Of a stretch of 64,000 nucleotides of DNA, positions 7,354 to 15,444 are shown piece by piece. Each line of letters opens with the position of its first letter. Positions within the stretch are counted from its first letter, which is position 1. Source of the stretch: Clostridium sp. Marseille-P3244 (GTDB lineage Bacteria > Bacillota > Clostridia > Lachnospirales > Lachnospiraceae); assembly GCF_900120155.1 (NCBI RefSeq), contig NZ_LT635549.1:1178001-1242000 (forward strand), given 5' to 3'. The translations under genes were made by a program, and so were the position numbers. Under the pieces are notes generated by a model. The model saw only the letters and a list, made by a program, of their open reading frames with translations, did not search any database and was not told where the DNA came from.

Positions 7354-8520
7354 ATGTTAGGAAATTTCAGTTATTCAAACCCGACGAAATTATATTTTGG
7401 AGAGGATTCTCTTAAGTTTCTCAACGAAGAGCTTCCCAAATACGGAAAGAACATCATGCTCACATACGGCGGGGGCTCCATCAAGAAAAACGGGATCTAT
7501 GACCAGGTGGTGGAGATCCTGAAAGCCAACGGGAAAAATATTTTTGAAGATCCGGGCGTTATGCCCAACCCGACAGTGCAGAAGCTGTATGAGGGCTGCC
7601 GGATCGCGAAGGAGAACAAGGTCGATCTGATCCTTGCGGTAGGCGGCGGATCTACCATCGATTATTCTAAGGCAGTGTCTGTCTCTGCATACTGCGAAGA
7701 CGATCCGTGGGAGAAATATTACCTGCGTTTTGAGGATGTAGACAATCCGATCATTCCGGTAGGCGCGGTGCTGACCATGGTAGGAACAGGTTCCGAGATG
7801 AACGGCGGGGCGGTCATCACGAATCGGGAATCCAAACTGAAGATCGGGCATGTATTTGGCGAGAATGTATTTCCAAAATTCGCCATCCTGAATCCGACGT
7901 TCACATTCACACTGCCGGATTATCAGATGAAAGCGGGCTTCTTTGATATCATGAGCCATATACTGGAGCAGTATTTCTCAGGGGAGGATGACAATACATC
8001 GGATTACATCTCAGAAGGACTGCTGAGATCCCTGATCCACAGCACACGGATCGCCGTGAAAAATCCACGGGACTATGAGGCCCGGAGCAATATCATGTGG
8101 ATCGCCACATGGGCGCTCAATACCCTGATCGCGCAGGGAAAGGCCACAGACTGGGAGGTTCATATGCTGGGGCAGGCAGTAGGAGCCCACACAAACGCGA
8201 CCCACGGTATGACATTGTCGGCAGTATCCATGCCATATTACCGCCATATCATGAAATACGGACTTCAGAAATTCAGAAGGTACGCAGTCAATGTATGGAA
8301 CGTTGATCCGGAAGGAAAGACTGCCGGGCAGGTAGCGGAAGAAGGACTTGCGGCAATGGAAGACTACATGAAAGAGATCGGGGTCGTTATGAATCTGACA
8401 GAACTGGGCGTGACAGAAGACATGATCCCGGGACTTGTGGAGAGTACGCTGATCATGGAAGGCGGCTACAAGGTCCTTACCAAAGACGAGATCGCGGAGA
8501 TCTTCCGTCAGAGCCTGTAA
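7354..8520 (+). CDS. Iron-containing alcohol dehydrogenase (BdhA/YqhD type)
   Basis: 388 residues, usual length for NAD(P)H-dependent butanol/aldehyde reductases of the iron ADH family. Visible are the nucleotide-binding A-V-G-G-G-S-T-I-D-Y segment (about residues 95-104), the conserved G-T-G-S-E-M, and the metal ligands: Asp in F-F-D-I-M-S-H, His in S-H-I-L-E-Q-Y, and the paired histidines of G-A-H-T-N-A-T-H-G. It reduces aldehydes to alcohols in the cytoplasm. It is the third gene of the TetR operon; GGAGG lies upstream of the ATG. Confidence 0.9.
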   Translation: MLGNFSYSNPTKLYFGEDSLKFLNEELPKYGKNIMLTYGGGSIKKNGIYDQVVEILKANGKNIFEDPGVMPNPTVQKLYEGCRIAKENKVDLILAVGGGSTIDYSKAVSVSAYCEDDPWEKYYLRFEDVDNPIIPVGAVLTMVGTGSEMNGGAVITNRESKLKIGHVFGENVFPKFAILNPTFTFTLPDYQMKAGFFDIMSHILEQYFSGEDDNTSDYISEGLLRSLIHSTRIAVKNPRDYEARSNIMWIATWALNTLIAQGKATDWEVHMLGQAVGAHTNATHGMTLSAVSMPYYRHIMKYGLQKFRRYAVNVWNVDPEGKTAGQVAEEGLAAMEDYMKEIGVVMNLTELGVTEDMIPGLVESTLIMEGGYKVLTKDEIAEIFRQSL

Positions 8521-8540
8521 GATCCGGAAACAAAAACACA

Positions 8541-8569
8541 TTGAAAACTTGCTCCCGCAACTGTATAAT
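8541..8569 (+). promoter_or_regulatory. Promoter of ddh
   Basis: TTGAAA (8541-8546), exact 17-bp spacer and perfect TATAAT (8564-8569). A small leader hairpin ATACTT/AAGTAT follows at about 8579-8594 before the AAGGAG ribosome-binding site. Confidence 0.75.
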
Positions 8570-8629
8570 AACAGCGGAATACTTCCCGAAGTATAAGAAA
8601 AAGCAAACAGTAAAGGAGTAGATGCGCAA

Positions 8630-9616
8630 ATGAGTATCAGAATTGGTATTTTAGGCTATGGAAATCTTGGGAGAGGCGTAGAGTGCGCCGTCCGTCAGAA
8701 TCCGGATATGGAGCTGGCGGCGGTATTTACACGCAGGTCTCCCGAAAATGTAGATATACTGACCGAAGGAGTTCCTGTATGCCATGTGAAAGACGCGGCA
8801 GACTGGCAGGATAAGATCGATGTCATGATCCTCTGCGGCGGAAGCGCCACAGACCTGCCGGAGCAGACCCCGCAGTTCGCGCGGATGTTCAATGTGATCG
8901 ACAGCTTTGACACCCACGCCAGGATCCCGGAGCACTATGCCAATGTAGACGCGGCTGCCAGAGAAGGGAACAAGGTGGGGATCATCTCTGTAGGCTGGGA
9001 TCCGGGCATGTTCTCTCTGAACCGGCTGTATGCCAACGCGCTGCTTCCGGAGGGGAAAGACTATACATTCTGGGGCAAGGGCGTAAGCCAGGGACATTCC
9101 GACGCCATCCGGAGAGTAGAAGGAGTCAAAGACGCCAAACAGTACACGATCCCGGTAGAGGCCGCTCTGGAAGCTGTTAGAAACGGAGAAAACCCGGATC
9201 TGACAACAAGGCAGAAACACACAAGGGAATGCTTTGTAGTTCTTGAAGAAGGAGCGGACGCGGCAAAGGTGGAAGAAGAGATCAAGACGATGCCGAACTA
9301 CTTCTCCGATTATGACACAACCGTACACTTCATCAGTGAAGAAGAGCTGAAGAGAGACCACAGCGGGATCCCTCACGGAGGATTTGTCCTCCGCAGCGGA
9401 CATACCGGATGGAACGGGGAGAACAGCCATCTGATCGAGTACAGCCTGAAACTGGACTCCAATCCGGAATTTACCTCCTCCGTTCTGGTGGCATACGCAA
9501 GAGCCGCTTACCGGCTGTCACGGGAAGGCGTGTCAGGATGCAGGACAGTGTTCGATATCGCGCCGGCATATCTGAGCGCGAAAGACGGAGAAGAACTGCG
9601 CAGAACAATGTTGTAA
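8630..9616 (+). CDS. ddh: meso-Diaminopimelate D-dehydrogenase
   Basis: 328 residues, the family's normal length. The enzyme makes meso-diaminopimelate from tetrahydrodipicolinate, ammonia and NADPH in one step, feeding lysine and peptidoglycan. The Rossmann motif G-I-L-G-Y-G-N-L-G-R-G is at residues 6-16; F-D-T-H-A-R-I-P and S-V-G-W-D-P-G-M-F-S are Ddh-specific active-site segments, as is the G-V-S-Q-G-H-S-D-A-I-R loop. The start at 8630 follows AAAGGAG. It is a single-gene unit with its own strong promoter, and its stop codon directly touches the inverted repeat of structured element A. Confidence 0.95.
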   Translation: MSIRIGILGYGNLGRGVECAVRQNPDMELAAVFTRRSPENVDILTEGVPVCHVKDAADWQDKIDVMILCGGSATDLPEQTPQFARMFNVIDSFDTHARIPEHYANVDAAAREGNKVGIISVGWDPGMFSLNRLYANALLPEGKDYTFWGKGVSQGHSDAIRRVEGVKDAKQYTIPVEAALEAVRNGENPDLTTRQKHTRECFVVLEEGADAAKVEEEIKTMPNYFSDYDTTVHFISEEELKRDHSGIPHGGFVLRSGHTGWNGENSHLIEYSLKLDSNPEFTSSVLVAYARAAYRLSREGVSGCRTVFDIAPAYLSAKDGEELRRTML

Positions 9617-10480
9617 AATCTGAGTTTGCCGGGAGATGGGTGATACGTCCGGCAGGAACAGAAAATGATATAATCAGAAAAGGACGCCGGGGGAAAGGAT
9701 CAGCTGCAGCGCCGTTTTAGCCCGCTCTACCTCATCCCCTGGAGTCCTTGTAACAGAAACCGAAGTGATCGTCCAGAGGGACTCCCACTTCGGTTTCTTA
9801 ACAAGGAGCGCCAGGTGTATTCGGAACGCTCCATGCCGATACACGGCTTCTGCAGCCGTCCCTTTCCCCGGCTGCCCCTCCCGATCAGAACATTCTCTGC
9901 CCCTGCGGGCATCATCCCCTCATCCCCCGAACAATCCCAGGATTTAAGGACCCCGTGCAAGGGGAACTCCACTGGAGAAAATAACATTTCAGGGCACCGG
10001 ACATATGCCATCCGCCTTCTGGTAGATACCTTTCCTGGGGGTGATCGCTGATATAGCCGAGGGCGTTCCCCTTACATACTGCTCATAAATCCTGGGATTG
10101 TTGTGGGGATGAATCATGACGCCGGAGGGGATGGATAAAGTGGAGGGTTAGGGAAGAGTGCCGGCTGGAGGGGTCTTTCTGCGGCGCCAGGCAGGTGGAC
10201 CGGCGACTTTGGAGGAATCCGCGGGAAAAACTTAAGGGACTTTAGTCTCCGCCGTCAGGGAGGCCGATGGGATTGTCTGAGCGAATGCGAGTTGCCCATC
10301 GGCCTCCCTTACTTTTAGGCGGAGCTGAAGTCCCTTTATGTTTTCCCGGATTCCGGAACGGAGCAAGGGACACCTGTTCTGTCGCCGCAGAATACGTTTT
10401 CCAACGTATTACTCTTTCGGTTCCCTCCGTTTTGCCGATCCCCCCGGCGGCTTCTGAATCCCCCTGGTAAACTCAGATTT
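9616..10480. repeat. Structured intergenic element A (865 bp, inverted-repeat ends)
   Basis: A noncoding block with perfect 12-bp terminal inverted repeats, AAATCTGAGTTT (9616-9627) and AAACTCAGATTT (10469-10480). The left end overlaps the last base of the ddh stop; the right end is 1 nt from the stop of the convergent YeiH gene. Inside are hairpins (GAAACCGAAGTG with CACTTCGGTTTC, about 9756-9799), a long-range 16-bp stem ACAATCCCAGGATTTA (9931-9946) with 10086-10101, extended by TCATCCCC (9920-9927) with 10105-10112, and a 141-nt hairpin (10214-10354). The core 10108-10400 recurs at 45440-45731 in element B. No credible coding frame. An extended -10 (TG-A-TATAAT, 9666-9674) near the left end could start a transcript. 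It may be a nonautonomous mobile element, a large RNA or a complex bidirectional terminator. Confidence 0.8.
10214..10354. repeat. Long hairpin in the core of element A
   Basis: Successive arms pair across 141 nt: GGAATCC/GGATTCC, GGGAAAA/TTTTCCC, AAGGGACTT/AAGTCCCTT, TCCGCC/GGCGGA and GGGAGGCCGATGGG/CCCATCGGCCTCCC. The apical loop, about 23 nt with the centre TGTCTGAGCGAATGCGAGT, is identical in element B, while the apical stem differs between copies with pairing kept. Confidence 0.8.
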
Positions 10481-10481
10481 C

Positions 10482-11489
10482 TTACCAGAGGTGGAGAATG
10501 TGCTGCATTCCCAGGCTGACCAGTGAGATGCCGATCCAGCAGCAGAAGCCCGTGAAGATCGGTTTTCCTCCTGTTTTGATCAGTTTTACGATATTTGTGT
10601 TAAGCCCGATGGCGGCCATGGCCATGACGATCAGGAATTTACTCAGTTCTTTGAGCGGGCCGGTCACCCCTGCGGGAAGATGGAATGCCGTGGTAATTAC
10701 AGAGGCCAGAACAAAAAACAGAACAAAAAACGGGAAGGACCTTTTCAGACTGAAGGAGGAGCCTTCCATATTTTTTTCTTTTCTTCCGCGACAGACGGCA
10801 AGAACCAGTGTGATCGGAATGATGGCAAGGGTTCTTGTCATTTTTACAATTGCGGCGGCCTCCAGCGTATTACTGCCGTGGATGCCGTCCCAGGCCGTGG
10901 CGGAGGCTGTGACGGAAGAAGTATCATTGACGGCTGTGCCGGCAAACAGGCCGAACCCTTCATTGCTGAGGCCGAGCGCGGCGCCGAGAGCGGGGAAGAT
11001 CAGCGCTGCGGCCACATTGAAGAGAAAGATGACAGAGATGGACTGGGCCACCTCCTCATCGGACGCGCCGATCACCGGAGCGGTCGCGGCTATGGCGCTG
11101 CCTCCGCATATGGAAGAGCCGACGCCTACCAGAATGGCATTGTTGGGCTGCAGCCGGAGAGCCTTATACAGAAGAAAGGCGATGACCAGGGAAGTTGTGA
11201 TCGTTGAGAGGATGATGGGAAGAGACTGCCTCCCTTTCGCAAGGATTTCTGTCAGATTCATCCCGAATCCGAGAAATACAACGGCCGCCTGAAGGATCTT
11301 TTTGGATGTATAGTTGATCCCGGCAGAGAACGCTTCTCTGTTTCCGGGAAGCAGTGTGACCGTCATGCCGATGAGAATGGCAAATACAGGGCCGCCGATG
11401 ACGGGGAGCGTCTGACCCAGAAACCATGCCGGGACTGCGATGGCCAGACAGAGGATCAGTCCCTTTCCGTTTGTTTTTATAAAGTCCAT
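10482..11489 (-). CDS. YeiH/UPF0324 family membrane transporter
   Basis: 335 residues with about 9-10 predicted membrane helices. Family features include [10 protein letters not shown] near the N-terminus, [12 protein letters not shown], the [13 protein letters not shown] motif, and N-D-T-S-S-V-T-A-S. YeiH proteins are annotated as putative sulfate exporters or sulfonate-linked transporters, often controlled by an adjacent divergent LysR gene as here; the true substrate is unproven. The start at 11489 is set by CAGGAGG; the longer open frame extends into the leader hairpin. The stop codon is 1 nt from the inverted repeat of element A. Confidence 0.85.
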   Translation of the reverse strand: MDFIKTNGKGLILCLAIAVPAWFLGQTLPVIGGPVFAILIGMTVTLLPGNREAFSAGINYTSKKILQAAVVFLGFGMNLTEILAKGRQSLPIILSTITTSLVIAFLLYKALRLQPNNAILVGVGSSICGGSAIAATAPVIGASDEEVAQSISVIFLFNVAAALIFPALGAALGLSNEGFGLFAGTAVNDTSSVTASATAWDGIHGSNTLEAAAIVKMTRTLAIIPITLVLAVCRGRKEKNMEGSSFSLKRSFPFFVLFFVLASVITTAFHLPAGVTGPLKELSKFLIVMAMAAIGLNTNIVKLIKTGGKPIFTGFCCWIGISLVSLGMQHILHLW

Positions 11490-11605
11490 GTGCAGAGCCT
11501 CCTGAAAGAAAGATAATGGATGGATACAGGATCCCGGAGATCTGGAAAGCAATTCCAGTTCCGGGATCTACAATAACATAAAAAAATCATAAAATAAAAT
11601 TATTA

Positions 11606-11627
11606 ATATTTATTTTATGATAAATAT
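11606..11627. promoter_or_regulatory. Candidate LysR operator between yeiH and its regulator
   Basis: ATATTTA (11606-11612) and TAAATAT (11621-11627) form an inverted repeat with an 8-bp spacer inside the very AT-rich divergent promoter region, the spacing typical of LysR recognition sites. Confidence 0.4.
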
Positions 11628-11667
11628 ATGTTATAGTATAGTACAGGGAGTAATTTCTTATATATCT

Positions 11668-11701
11668 GGGCGGAGTTTTTCGCATGGAGAAAACTCCGCC
11701 C
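11668..11701 (+). terminator. Strong hairpin in the leader of the LysR gene
   Basis: A perfect 12-bp stem GGGCGGAGTTTT (11668-11679) with AAAACTCCGCCC (11690-11701) is followed by ATTTTATC. It sits 80 nt before the LysR start, so it may attenuate the regulator's own transcript. Confidence 0.5.
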
Positions 11702-11782
11702 ATTTTATCAAGACGGGGGCGGCTTTTCAGTTTTCGGGAGTATCGGGCCGCAGCCCTGTCTTTTGTGATAAGGGGAAGAGAC

Positions 11783-12658
11783 ATGCTGGATTTCAGGATG
11801 GAGACATTTCTGGCAGTTTGCCAGTGCATGAATTTTACAAGGGCGTCTGAAAAACTGAATATCACACAGCCTGCGGTTTCACAGCATATCCGTTTTCTGG
11901 AAAAGCACTATAATACAAAGCTTTTTCAATATGAAGGGAAAAAGCTGAAGCTGACAGGGGCAGGAGAGATCCTCAGAAATGCGTCTCTGACCATGATGCA
12001 TGATGAACTGTCGATGCAGAGCGAGATGCAAAAGACTGACGGCGGAGAGAAGCTGTGTTTCGGAGCTACACGGACAGTAGGAGATGTCCTGATGGGAGGG
12101 GTCCTGAAGCGGTATCTGGATCAGGATCCCGAAGCGGATATTCATATGATCGTAGGGAATACGCAGGAGCTTCTCCGTCGACTGGACGCAGGGGAAATCG
12201 ACTTCGCTCTTGTGGAAGGCTTTTTTCAGAAGAGCGAATATGATTTCCAGAAATATTCGGATGAAAAATATATTGCGGTGTGCAGTCCGGAGTATCCCTT
12301 CCGGGAAAAACCGGATAAAATTGAGAATCTTTTTCAGGAACGGCTGCTGATCAGAGAAGAGGGATCGGGGACCCGGGAGGTGCTTGAACGCTGGATGGAC
12401 TCGCAGAATCTGAGCATCCATGATTTTGAAAAGACGACGGAAGTGGGGAGTCTGCAGACGATCCGGGAGTTGACAAAAGCCGGGTGCGGTATTACATTTT
12501 TATATGAGACTGCTGTGAAAGAAGATCTGGAGAAAGGCCTTCTGAAACGAATTCCCTTAAAGGATGTACGCATATCCCATGAATTTATGTTTATCTGGAG
12601 GAAGGGGAGCATATATGCGGACAGATACCGGGAGATCTTCCGGAGATTTTCTTCATAG
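11783..12658 (+). CDS. LysR family regulator (probable YeiH regulator)
   Basis: 291 residues. An N-terminal LysR winged helix (about residues 1-60: F-L-A-V-C-Q-C-M-N-F-T-R-A-S-E-K-L-N-I-T then Q-P-A-V-S-Q-H-I) is followed by a periplasmic-binding-type effector domain. It is read divergently from the YeiH-type transporter, the usual CysB/CysR/YeiE-like arrangement, so it probably controls that gene in response to a sulfur metabolite or related anion (inference). I chose the ATG at 11783, preceded by AGGGGAAG, because a longer frame would cover the leader hairpin at 11668-11701. Confidence 0.85.
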   Translation: MLDFRMETFLAVCQCMNFTRASEKLNITQPAVSQHIRFLEKHYNTKLFQYEGKKLKLTGAGEILRNASLTMMHDELSMQSEMQKTDGGEKLCFGATRTVGDVLMGGVLKRYLDQDPEADIHMIVGNTQELLRRLDAGEIDFALVEGFFQKSEYDFQKYSDEKYIAVCSPEYPFREKPDKIENLFQERLLIREEGSGTREVLERWMDSQNLSIHDFEKTTEVGSLQTIRELTKAGCGITFLYETAVKEDLEKGLLKRIPLKDVRISHEFMFIWRKGSIYADRYREIFRRFSS

Positions 12659-12747
12659 AGTCCGGGAAACAGTCCGCCGCCGGCGTACGGACGGGGCGGA
12701 TGAAATACGATATATCATAATAATATAGAAGGAAGTGAACTTCAGAT

Positions 12748-13494
12748 ATGCTGCAGGTAGAACATTTATCATATGATGTCATAGAGGAGGGAAAACCCTC
12801 TGAGATCCTGTCTGATGTAAGCTTTACGGTAAATGACGGAGAGATGCTTGTCATCACGGGGCCCAACGGCGGCGGCAAATCAACGCTGGCCAAGGTTCTC
12901 ATGGGCATTAATAAGGCAACAGGAGGAAAGGTTTATCTGGACGGTCAGGACATCACAGACTATACAATTGACGAGAGAGCGAAAGCAGGGATCGGATTTG
13001 CGTTCCAGCAGCCGCCCCGTTTCAAGGGGATGACGGTGAGACGTCTCCTCTCTCTGGCGGCGGGGGAAACTCTGGACGAGAAGACATGCTGCGGTCTTTT
13101 AAGCAGTGTGGGCCTGTGTGCCAGAGAATATATCGACCGGGAAGTAGATACGACGCTGTCCGGCGGAGAGACCAAGCGGATCGAGATCGCCACGGTTCTT
13201 GCCAAACACCATAAACTCTGTATATTTGATGAGCCGGAGGCCGGCATCGACCTGTGGAGTTTTTCCATGCTGATCAAACGGTTTGAGCAGCTTCACAAAA
13301 TGAAGAATGAGAGTCTGATCCTGATCTCCCATCAGGAGAGGATCATCCAGATGGCAGACCGGATCATGGTGATCTCTGACGGAAAAGTAGAGTCCATCGG
13401 AGCGGCACAGGAGATCATGCCGTCCCTGTTCGGACAGGAGCTGGATTCGTGCGAGTGCAGAAGGCAAAAGGGAGGTGAGCTCTATGGAGCTTAA
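12748..13494 (+). CDS. sufC: SufC-type Fe-S assembly ATPase
   Basis: 248 residues. ABC ATPase with Walker A G-P-N-G-G-G-K-S-T (about residues 38-46), Q-loop F-A-F-Q-Q-P-P-R-F-K-G typical of SufC, signature L-S-G-G-E-T-K-R-I-E, and Walker B C-I-F-D-E-P-E-A-G-I-D-L-W-S. SufC drives Fe-S cluster building on its SufB/D scaffold in the cytoplasm. AAGGAAG precedes the start. It overlaps the following SufB-like gene by 11 nt. No SufS, SufU or SufD is present, matching the two-gene minimal SUF (SmsCB-like) arrangement of many anaerobes. Confidence 0.92.
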   Translation: MLQVEHLSYDVIEEGKPSEILSDVSFTVNDGEMLVITGPNGGGKSTLAKVLMGINKATGGKVYLDGQDITDYTIDERAKAGIGFAFQQPPRFKGMTVRRLLSLAAGETLDEKTCCGLLSSVGLCAREYIDREVDTTLSGGETKRIEIATVLAKHHKLCIFDEPEAGIDLWSFSMLIKRFEQLHKMKNESLILISHQERIIQMADRIMVISDGKVESIGAAQEIMPSLFGQELDSCECRRQKGGELYGA

Positions 13495-14461
13495 AGATAC
13501 GAAAGCGCAGGAAGCCGGAACGCAGACAGAAGAGAAGAAGATCGATCTGGACAGAGCGGTGCAGGATGTCCTGAACATGATCGATTCCTACGGGTTTAAG
13601 CAGGAGGGAGCATATAACCTGCGTCTCAACGGGATGGCCGTATGCCATGGAGACAGCCGCCATATCCATATTGTGAAAAAAGAGGACAAGCCGGGGATCG
13701 ATATCCACATCAGCGGTGAGGCAAAGGAAGAGCAGGTCCATATACCGGTGGTCATGTCAAAAGAAGGCGTGGACATTGTATACAACGATTTCTATATTGA
13801 GGACGGAGCGGATGTGACGATCATCGCCGGATGCGGCATCCACGGGGAGGGCTGCTCCGAGACAAGGCATGACGGGATCCACTCGTTCCATGTGGGGAAA
13901 GGCTGCAATGTCAAATATGTTGAAAATCACTATGCGGAAGGAGACGGCACCGGGCAGAAGGTACTCAATCCCGTGACCAAGATCTATGTAGGCGAGGATT
14001 CCGTCTTTACACTGGAAACCACTCAGATCCGGGGTGTGGATTCCACGGAGCGGGAGAATTACATTGAGCTGGCGGACAACGCGAAGCTTTTTGTGACGGA
14101 GAAGCTGATGACGGATGAAGGGCAGACGGCGGTGTCCAACATGGATGTAGAGCTCAGCGGAGAGAACAGTTCAGCCAGGATCGTGTCCCGGTCTGTGGGG
14201 AAAGGAACATCCAAGCAGGTGTTCCATCCGAAAGCGATCGGAAACAACCGCTGTCACGCGCATATCCAGTGCGATTCCATCATCATGGACAAGGCGGAGA
14301 TCAGTTCGATCCCCGAGATCGACGCAAGGCATGTGGACGCCCAGATCATCCATGAGGCGGCCATCGGACGGATCAATGATGAGCAGCTGGTGAAGCTGCG
14401 GACATTCGGGCTCAGCGAAGAAGAGGCCGAATCGGTGATCATCGAAAGTTTTTTGAAATAA
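13484..14461 (+). CDS. sufB: SufB/SufD-type Fe-S scaffold protein, minimal form
   Basis: 325 residues, much shorter than canonical SufB (about 460). It has the SufBD beta-helix core with D-S-T-E-R-E-N-Y-I-E-L, H-P-K-A-I-G-N-N-R-C-H-A-H-I-Q-C-D, and the conserved end D-A-R-H-V-D-A-Q-I-I-H-E-A-A-I-G-R-I-N-D-E-Q. The canonical N-terminal SufB extension is missing, as in the minimal SmsB type. The ATG at 13484 is used since GGGAGG lies about 10 nt upstream; a GTG 9 nt earlier is too close to that site. Translation is probably coupled to sufC through the 11-nt overlap. Confidence 0.88.
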   Translation: MELKDTKAQEAGTQTEEKKIDLDRAVQDVLNMIDSYGFKQEGAYNLRLNGMAVCHGDSRHIHIVKKEDKPGIDIHISGEAKEEQVHIPVVMSKEGVDIVYNDFYIEDGADVTIIAGCGIHGEGCSETRHDGIHSFHVGKGCNVKYVENHYAEGDGTGQKVLNPVTKIYVGEDSVFTLETTQIRGVDSTERENYIELADNAKLFVTEKLMTDEGQTAVSNMDVELSGENSSARIVSRSVGKGTSKQVFHPKAIGNNRCHAHIQCDSIIMDKAEISSIPEIDARHVDAQIIHEAAIGRINDEQLVKLRTFGLSEEEAESVIIESFLK

Positions 14462-14473
14462 GAATCAAACACA

Positions 14474-14501
14474 GAAAAGCGGCGGATTCCCGTCGCTTTT
14501 C
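14474..14501. terminator. Bidirectional terminator between sufB and lysR
   Basis: GAAAAGCGGCGG (14474-14485) pairs with CCGTCGCTTTTC (14490-14501) around a four-base loop, with one G-T pair. A/T-rich arms supply a T run on both strands, fitting the convergent gene ends. Confidence 0.8.
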
Positions 14502-14505
14502 ATTT

Positions 14506-15393
14506 TCAATGTCCCTGCATACATAACTGAATCTTTAATTCGTCCAGCAACAGTTCGGCAATGGGAGAAAACACCTGATACTTTTTCCAGATCACATACA
14601 TTTTCGTTTCCAGAGGCGGTTCCAATGGCCGAAAACACAGGCCGCTGCCGGGACTTGTATCGACCAGACGGTCAAACATCAGCAGATAGCCCAGCCCTTC
14701 CTTCACAAAAACAGAGCCGTTATAGGCAAGATTTACCGTGCCGGAAAGGTTCAGCATATCTGCTTTTTCACCGCACCATCTGGAAATATCGAATTTCATG
14801 CCCTGTGCGGAGCAGATCAGGGGAAGCCCGATGAGATCATCAACGCGGATACACTCTTTTTTGGAAAGCGGATCGTTCTCTTTCATTACAAGCCCCCAGC
14901 AGTCAACCCCGGGTATTTCTAAATAATTGTATTTGGAAAGATTCGGCGGTTCGGCAATTACTGCAAAATCAATCAGTCCCCGGTCCAGCCGTTCTGCAAC
15001 CTGCTCGGTATTTCCGCTGGTAAGATGATAACGGAATAACGGATATTTTTTCTTAAATTCCTGAATTGTCTGTGCCAGATATTTGATTTGATAAGATTCG
15101 GCACATCCGATATGCACTTCACCGCCGGTTATATCATCCAGAGCCTGAAACTCATCCGCCGTTTTATCCACCATATCCAGAATGTCCTCTGCCCGTTTTC
15201 GCAGAAGCATCCCTTCATCTGTCAGGCTGAGGCCGGCGCTGCCCCGGCGGAAGAGCTTCCTCCCAAGCTCCAGCTCAAGTTCCTTTATTTGCTTGGACAG
15301 AGTGGGCTGGGAGACATGGAGGGCGTCTGCCGCCCGTGACATATTTCCGGTTCTTGCAATTTCTAAAAAATATCGTAAAACACGGATTTCCAC
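14506..15393 (-). CDS. LysR family regulator (probably of the hydrolase/reductase operon)
   Basis: 295 residues from a GTG start at 15393, chosen because AAGGAG lies 8 nt upstream; no site supports the ATG 33 nt further 5'. The LysR HTH is plain (R-Y-F-L-E-I-A-R-T-G-N-M-S-R-A-A, Q-P-T-L-S-K-Q-I), followed by a PBP2-type effector domain. It faces away from the small-protein/hydrolase/reductase operon at 17268 and, before an IS30 element landed between them, would have been its direct divergent neighbour. An 11-bp inverted repeat next to that operon (17171-17199) is a plausible binding site. Confidence 0.85.
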   Translation of the reverse strand: MEIRVLRYFLEIARTGNMSRAADALHVSQPTLSKQIKELELELGRKLFRRGSAGLSLTDEGMLLRKRAEDILDMVDKTADEFQALDDITGGEVHIGCAESYQIKYLAQTIQEFKKKYPLFRYHLTSGNTEQVAERLDRGLIDFAVIAEPPNLSKYNYLEIPGVDCWGLVMKENDPLSKKECIRVDDLIGLPLICSAQGMKFDISRWCGEKADMLNLSGTVNLAYNGSVFVKEGLGYLLMFDRLVDTSPGSGLCFRPLEPPLETKMYVIWKKYQVFSPIAELLLDELKIQLCMQGH

Positions 15394-15430
15394 AGGTATA
15401 TTCTCCTTATATAGTTTTTGTATCAAGTTA

Positions 15431-15444
15431 CAGGTCCAGTATAG
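15431..15444. repeat. Direct repeat left of the IS30 element (target duplication)
   Basis: CAGGTCCAGTATAG at 15431-15444 is repeated exactly at 17153-17166 on the other side of the element. At 14 bp it is longer than the 2-4 bp usual for IS30 relatives. Confidence 0.75.

Noticed and set aside
9727..10470. Several short open frames within element A
   Set aside because: They follow hairpin arms, lack ribosome-binding sites and are not conserved in element B.
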